From contig JAEZYO010000261.1 in the NCBI GenBank assembly GCA_023419055.1, positions 1 to 8,780 of the forward strand: a stretch of DNA of 8,780 nucleotides. Reading direction: 5' to 3'. Source of the DNA: Pseudomonadota bacterium (GTDB taxonomy: Bacteria > Myxococcota > Polyangia > Polyangiales > Polyangiaceae). The position numbers were made by a program, and so were the translations under genes. Below the pieces are notes generated by a model that was not told the origin of the DNA, did not search any database, and saw only the letters and a list, made by a program, of their open reading frames with translations. Below, piece by piece: positions 5,327-8,780 of the stretch; position 1 is the stretch's first letter; each line of letters opens with the position of its first letter.

Positions 5327-7339
5327 TCAAGCGCCGAGCGAGCGCGCTTTGGCCGCGAGCGCCACGCCGTCGAGCGCGAGGCACAGCGAGCCGTCCGAGC
5401 GCAGCACCGCGCCGCTGAAGGGCCCCGCCGCCGCCAGGAGCGGACCTATCGATCTCACGCTCGCCTCTTCGATGGCGCCCACGCCGTCGACGCCGATGAG
5501 CACGCGCGGGAGCCCGTGCACGTTGAGCTCGACGCCGAGCCTGGGCGGACCGCTCGCGCCGTGGCCCAGGCACTCGCAGAGCCTGCGCGGCGTCGCCCCG
5601 GGTGCGATCGGGAGCACCCGCCCGGAGAAGCCGACCGGGAGCGCGTACTCGCGCCCCGCCTCCTCGATCCAGAGCACGTCGATCACCTTCTGATCGAGCG
5701 GCACGTCGAGGGTGGCCACGAGGCCGCCGCCGTCGCGGTTCTTCAAGCTGATCGTGCCGCCCAGGCGGCGCACCGCGTTCTGCACCAGGTCCAGCCCGAT
5801 GCCGCGCCCCGCGAGCAGATCCGCGCCCTCGGCGGTCGAGAGACCCGGCGCGAAGAGGAGCAGCAAGAGGTCGGCGTCCTCGGTGCGCGAGGCGACCTCC
5901 TGGCTCAGGATCCCGCGCGCCACGGCGAGCTCGCGCACGCGCGCGAGGTTCGCGCCGCGGCCGTCGTCCTCGACCACCACGCGCAGCCACACGCCGACGC
6001 GCTCCGCGGAGAGCCAGATCGCGCCCGTGGGTGCGCGCCCCGCCTCGCGGCGCTGTTCGGGCGTACCGATGCCGTGAGCGACCGCGTTCCGCACGAGCTG
6101 CACGACCGGATCGAGCAGGCGCTCCGCGACTCGCCGGTCGACGCTCACGTCGCCGCCGCTCGTGACCAGGTGCACGAGCTTGCCCTCGGTCTCGGCGAAG
6201 CGAGCGGCCGCGCGCGCCACGAGCGCGAAGAGCGAGCTTACCTGCGTGCGCCTGAGCGAGTAGAGCTCGTTTCGCATCTCGGTGACCCGCGAGCGTAGGG
6301 TCCCGGCGTCGCTCTTGAAGGTCCGGGCGCCGCGCTCGGCGCGCGTGGCGGCGCGGCGCAGGCCCTCGGCCGTGAGCTCGAGCTGCTGTACCGCCTGCGC
6401 GGGTGGGCCCCACGGGCGCGCGGGGCCGATGCGGCGGAGCGCCTCGAGCAGCGCGAGCCGATGTTCGCGGAGGCGGAGCGCCATGCGGCGCGCGACGTCC
6501 GAGGAGCTCGCGAGCGTGTCGTGCATACCGTCGAGTCGCTCGAGCTTCTCGAGGAAGCGCTCCACGCTGCGCTCCGCGATGCGGAGCTCTTTCGGCTCCT
6601 CGGGAGCGTCGGAGAGCGGCGGGCGGCTCGGCGGCTGGGTCTTGCGCCGGAGCGGCCGCGGAGCGTTCTCGCTGTCGCGCTCGGGGGCGGGCTCGTCGGG
6701 GAGCGCGCGCAGCATCTCGAGCCCGCGCGCGGGGTCCTCGAGGAGCAGCGTGAGGAGAGCGCGGTGTCGCGCCAGATCGACCAGCGCGTCGCTCGCGTGG
6801 CGCACCTGACGCGGCAGCTCTCGCAGGCGCGACTCGAGGCCGTGGCAATACCAGGCCACCACGTCGTCGCCGACGGCGGCGCTCGCGCCCTTGAGGGCGT
6901 GGACGCTGCGCTGAGCGGCCTCGAGCGAGGCGACGGGATCGAACGTGCTCGAGAGCGCGGAGTCGAGCTCGCCGAGCCTGTCGCGCGCGGCCGCCAGGTA
7001 CTCACCTCGATGGCGCGCGTCGACCGTGCTCGCGGTGAGCCCGGGCGGCGGCACCGGCCAGCGCGTTTCGAACGGAGGCAGGCCGCGCTCGAGGCGCTCC
7101 TTCACGTACGCGAGCAGCTCGCAGATTTCGGGCAGCGCCTCGTCGTCGCCCGCGCGCAGGCGCGCGCTGAGCTGACCGAGCACCAGCGCGAGCTCGGTGT
7201 GGCCCGCCATGCCCGCTGCGCCGCGCAGGGAGTGCAGCGCGGCCCGCCTGTCGCCCTCGAGCACGCCGCTTTGCGCGAGGAACGGCAGCCGACGCGCGAT
7301 CTCTCCGGCCAGGAGCGCGTCGACCTCGCTCGCGCTCAC
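5327..7339 (-). CDS. CheA-like histidine kinase with two HPt domains
   Basis: This 670-residue cytoplasmic kinase has, in order: HPt 1 (about 1-90, phospho-acceptor H36 in LHSLRGAAG, with Arg where Lys is usual), HPt 2 (about 105-205, H147 in VHALKGASA), a Pro/Arg/Glu linker (about 213-250), a helical dimerisation-like region (about 250-385, including LRSRVTEMRNELYSLRR), and a CheA-type ATPase. In the ATPase the N box is LVRNAVAHGIGTPEQR (N418, H422), the G1 box is EDDGRGAN (D459) and the G2 box is GRGIGLDLV (511-519). A CheW-like domain closes the protein (about 551-665). There is no receiver domain at the end, unlike many hybrid CheAs of this group. It should autophosphorylate and pass phosphate to a receiver encoded elsewhere. 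Start GTG at 7339 overlaps the previous stop as GTGA. The gap to rimI is 45 bases. Confidence 0.93.
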   Translation of the reverse strand: MSASEVDALLAGEIARRLPFLAQSGVLEGDRRAALHSLRGAAGMAGHTELALVLGQLSARLRAGDDEALPEICELLAYVKERLERGLPPFETRWPVPPPGLTASTVDARHRGEYLAAARDRLGELDSALSSTFDPVASLEAAQRSVHALKGASAAVGDDVVAWYCHGLESRLRELPRQVRHASDALVDLARHRALLTLLLEDPARGLEMLRALPDEPAPERDSENAPRPLRRKTQPPSRPPLSDAPEEPKELRIAERSVERFLEKLERLDGMHDTLASSSDVARRMALRLREHRLALLEALRRIGPARPWGPPAQAVQQLELTAEGLRRAATRAERGARTFKSDAGTLRSRVTEMRNELYSLRRTQVSSLFALVARAAARFAETEGKLVHLVTSGGDVSVDRRVAERLLDPVVQLVRNAVAHGIGTPEQRREAGRAPTGAIWLSAERVGVWLRVVVEDDGRGANLARVRELAVARGILSQEVASRTEDADLLLLLFAPGLSTAEGADLLAGRGIGLDLVQNAVRRLGGTISLKNRDGGGLVATLDVPLDQKVIDVLWIEEAGREYALPVGFSGRVLPIAPGATPRRLCECLGHGASGPPRLGVELNVHGLPRVLIGVDGVGAIEEASVRSIGPLLAAAGPFSGAVLRSDGSLCLALDGVALAAKARSLGA

Positions 7340-8022
7340 GGCTTCGGTTCCGCGCTCTCTGCCGCCGCGAGGCTCGCGAGGAGCTCGCGCGCGGCCTCGT
7401 CGGCGCCGCGCGCCACGAGCCCCGAGAGCGACTCGCGCAGCGCCTTGGCTTGTTCGGCGGCCGAGCTCAAGAGGCGCGCGGTCTCCGGATCGGAGCCGAG
7501 CCTCTGGATCACGTGGTTTTCGATGTCGTGGAGCGCCTTGTCGAGATCGCGCTTGAGCGGCTGCGCGCGGGACTGCGCTTCGTGGCTCGCGAACAGCGCG
7601 CCGCGGGCGCTCTCCACCGCTTCGGTCAGGCGCTCGCGCTCGCGCTCCAGATCCTGGAGCATCGCCGAGTGCTCCTCGAGCGTCGCGACCGCGCGGTTCA
7701 GCTGGTCGCGGAGATCTTGCGCGAGATCGACCAGCGCCTTGCCGAGCGGCTCACCGATGCGCGCGCCCTCGAGCCCGGCGTTCAGCGCCGAGAGCTTGGC
7801 GCGCTCGAGCGCCTCCCGGAGCAGCTGCACGCTGGTGCGAAGCTCGCGGCTGCGCGCCGGGTTCGCGCGCAGCGCGTCGCTCAAGAGCTCGAGCTCGCTC
7901 CGGCCGCGGTTCACGGCCGAGGAAGCGTCGAGCTCGGCCTGGTCGGCCTGCCCCGCCGCGCGCCTCGCGCGCTCGAGCAGCGACAAGAGAGCGGACAGCT
8001 CGCCCGTGTCCTTCGAGTTCAA
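7336..8022 (-). CDS. Soluble mini-MCP-like coiled-coil signalling protein
   Basis: The 228-residue product is almost entirely helical and charged, with no membrane segment, HAMP domain or sensor domain. Residues about 71-105 (ALERAKLSALNAGLEGARIG followed by EPLGKALVDLAQDLR) align with the hairpin tip of methyl-accepting chemotaxis proteins, whose consensus is LALNAAIEAARAGE followed by a Gly-rich turn and 'VVA.EVR'. The heptad helices on each side (about 40-75 and 105-200) would form the antiparallel stalk. The tip is degenerate in places (Gly for Ala at 83 and 86; PLG for the usual QGRG). It would be expected to hold CheA and CheW. The start is the TTG at 8022: it overlaps the previous stop as TTGA and has GGAGG (8029-8033) six bases upstream. 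The open frame upstream of that is shadow. A structural scaffold role is an alternative to a true receptor. Confidence 0.8.
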   Translation of the reverse strand: MNSKDTGELSALLSLLERARRAAGQADQAELDASSAVNRGRSELELLSDALRANPARSRELRTSVQLLREALERAKLSALNAGLEGARIGEPLGKALVDLAQDLRDQLNRAVATLEEHSAMLQDLERERERLTEAVESARGALFASHEAQSRAQPLKRDLDKALHDIENHVIQRLGSDPETARLLSSAAEQAKALRESLSGLVARGADEAARELLASLAAAESAEPKP

Positions 8023-8366
8023 GCGCCGCCTCCATGCGCGCCCTGAAGGCGCTTCTCCACGTTGCTCCGGATCTCCCCGAGATCGAGCTCGGGCACGAGC
8101 TCGCCCCCGACGCGCACCCCGCCGGGTAACGCCTCGAAGAACCCGGCCGCCTCGGGCGACAGCCCGGAGAACGCGAGGCGCTCGCCGCGGACCTCGCACA
8201 CCAGCAGCGCGCCGGCGCGGCCGCCGAGCGGCAGCACGGGCAGCACCTCGCCCCCCACGAGCGCCATGCCGAGGCCCGTGCCGGGGACGTCCGAGATTTC
8301 GGGCTCCGGAACCAGGTTCTGCGCGACGTCGGCGGGGATGAAGCGGAGGCCCTGATCGCTACGCAT
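8019..8366 (-). CDS. Short CheW-like adaptor
   Basis: This 115-residue protein has the pattern of a compact CheW domain: an N-terminal strand with RFIPADVAQNLV, a central GMALVGGEVLPVLPLGG (compare the CheW 'G.V..R G.vIPVidL'), then GALLVCEVRGERLAFSGL, and finally VRVGGELVPELDL. It would be an adaptor coupling the mini-MCP to the CheA kinase. The ATG at 8366 is chosen because GGAGG lies seven bases upstream (8374-8378). An alternative ATG at 8390 shares one base with the upstream stop (TGATG), adds eight residues, and has only a weak site. It is about 20-30 residues shorter than typical CheW, and the match is by pattern, so some doubt remains. Its stop overlaps the mini-MCP start. Confidence 0.75.
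   Translation of the reverse strand: MRSDQGLRFIPADVAQNLVPEPEISDVPGTGLGMALVGGEVLPVLPLGGRAGALLVCEVRGERLAFSGLSPEAAGFFEALPGGVRVGGELVPELDLGEIRSNVEKRLQGAHGGGA
8029..8033 (-). promoter_or_regulatory. Shine-Dalgarno that decides the TTG start at 8022
   Basis: GGAGG is six bases before the TTG and lies inside the end of the CheW-like gene. It supports a TTG start that would otherwise be easy to miss. Confidence 0.7.
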
Positions 8367-8373
8367 CACGAGG

Positions 8374-8378
8374 CCTCC
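8374..8378 (-). promoter_or_regulatory. Shine-Dalgarno for the CheW-like gene
   Basis: GGAGG is seven bases before the ATG at 8366. It favours this start over the ATG at 8390. Confidence 0.6.
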
Positions 8379-8389
8379 GCGCGTCGGCA

Positions 8390-8780
8390 TCAGGCGGCCT
8401 TGCGCCGCACCAGGCGCGAGTTGAGGAACTGGTAGAGGATCTTGCAGAGCTCGAAGGAGCTGCCGTCCATCTCGTTCACGATCTCGCGGATCGTGCGCTC
8501 GCCGTCGATCGACTCGAGCACCGCGCGCTCCTGGCGCGTCAGGTTCGCTTCTTCGCCCATGCGCTGGATCGACACCGGGTCGGGGAACAGCACCTCGTCG
8601 AAGTCGAAGCTGCCCTCGATCAAGCGCCACTCGTCCACACGGCGGAAGCCTTCCATCACGAGCGGGCCGGTCTCCATCTTGAGCGCGGCCTTCTGCGCGG
8701 CGGGGTTCTCGGCTCCGACGGTGAACGAGAAGCGACCCGACTTCCAGCGGACGACCTCGTAGACGAGCTCGGAGGTCTGA
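8390..8780 (-). CDS. PATAN/DUF4388 protein, 5' end beyond window
   Basis: The frame is open to the right edge, so 129 C-terminal codons are visible and the start lies outside. The visible part begins QTSELVYEVVRWKSGRFSF and continues with LVMEGFRRVDEWRLIEGSF. This is the characteristic end of a PATAN (DUF4388) domain, found in myxobacterial and cyanobacterial signalling proteins. It is followed by a winged-helix-like segment, LTRQERAVLESIDGERTIRE then FELCKILYQFLNSRLV, which usually follows PATAN domains in myxobacteria. PATAN domains are thought to mediate protein contacts in two-component signalling. An ATG at 8677 lies in frame but inside the domain, so it is not the start. The gene heads the visible operon and its stop is one base from a possible upstream CheW-like start. 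Whether a receiver domain precedes the PATAN domain cannot be seen. Confidence 0.85.
   Translation of the reverse strand, partial: QTSELVYEVVRWKSGRFSFTVGAENPAAQKAALKMETGPLVMEGFRRVDEWRLIEGSFDFDEVLFPDPVSIQRMGEEANLTRQERAVLESIDGERTIREIVNEMDGSSFELCKILYQFLNSRLVRRKAA

Noticed and set aside
4796..6298. Long plus-strand open frame opposite rimI and the CheA gene
   Set aside because: It is antisense to genes with clear domain motifs, and its product is Arg/Ala/Glu-rich low complexity, as expected of a GC-rich shadow frame.
5145..6848. Minus-strand open frame overlapping the CheA gene in another frame
   Set aside because: The product is dominated by Arg, Ala, Gly and Pro with no domain; the CheA frame carries all the kinase motifs.
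6461..8341. Very long plus-strand open frame opposite the CheA, mini-MCP and CheW-like genes
   Set aside because: It is a shadow frame: it spans several real genes on the other strand and has no recognisable motif.

Overview
The window is very GC-rich, with long antisense open frames, dense gene packing in its right half, frequent GTG/TTG starts and a PATAN (DUF4388) protein next to chemotaxis-like components. This points to a Myxococcota (deltaproteobacterial) genome, probably of the Polyangia type. That assignment is an inference from gene content and base composition.

Layout. (a) 1-705, plus strand: the 3' part of a DUF3800-type gene, visibly less GC-rich than the rest and probably accessory DNA. 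(b) 706-1957: about 1.25 kb with no convincing intact gene. It holds a possible decayed gene on the minus strand and several short repeats. Three unrelated repeats are each spaced 43 bases apart, and one of them is an array of extra copies of the 3' end of the neighbouring phosphoesterase gene. (c) 1958-2695, minus: a calcineurin-like metallophosphoesterase with all its metal-ligand motifs. (d) 2892-3494, plus: a divergent, acidic, unrecognised protein with a possible leaderless start. (e) 3522-8780, minus: a tightly packed run that enters from the right edge. Its order is a PATAN/DUF4388 protein (5' end outside the window), a short CheW-like protein, a soluble mini-MCP-like coiled-coil protein, a CheA-like kinase with two HPt domains, the ribosomal-protein acetyltransferase rimI, and a lipoprotein.

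The genes in (e) overlap by a few bases at most junctions (TTGA, GTGA, GTGA), so they are very probably co-translated. The first four look like a cytoplasmic chemosensory-type array: signalling hairpin, CheW adaptor and CheA kinase, headed by a PATAN protein. No CheY, CheB or CheR is visible and the CheA has no receiver domain, so the phosphate acceptor must be encoded elsewhere or upstream of the window. This module is the most interesting part of the window; its input and output cannot be read from the sequence shown.
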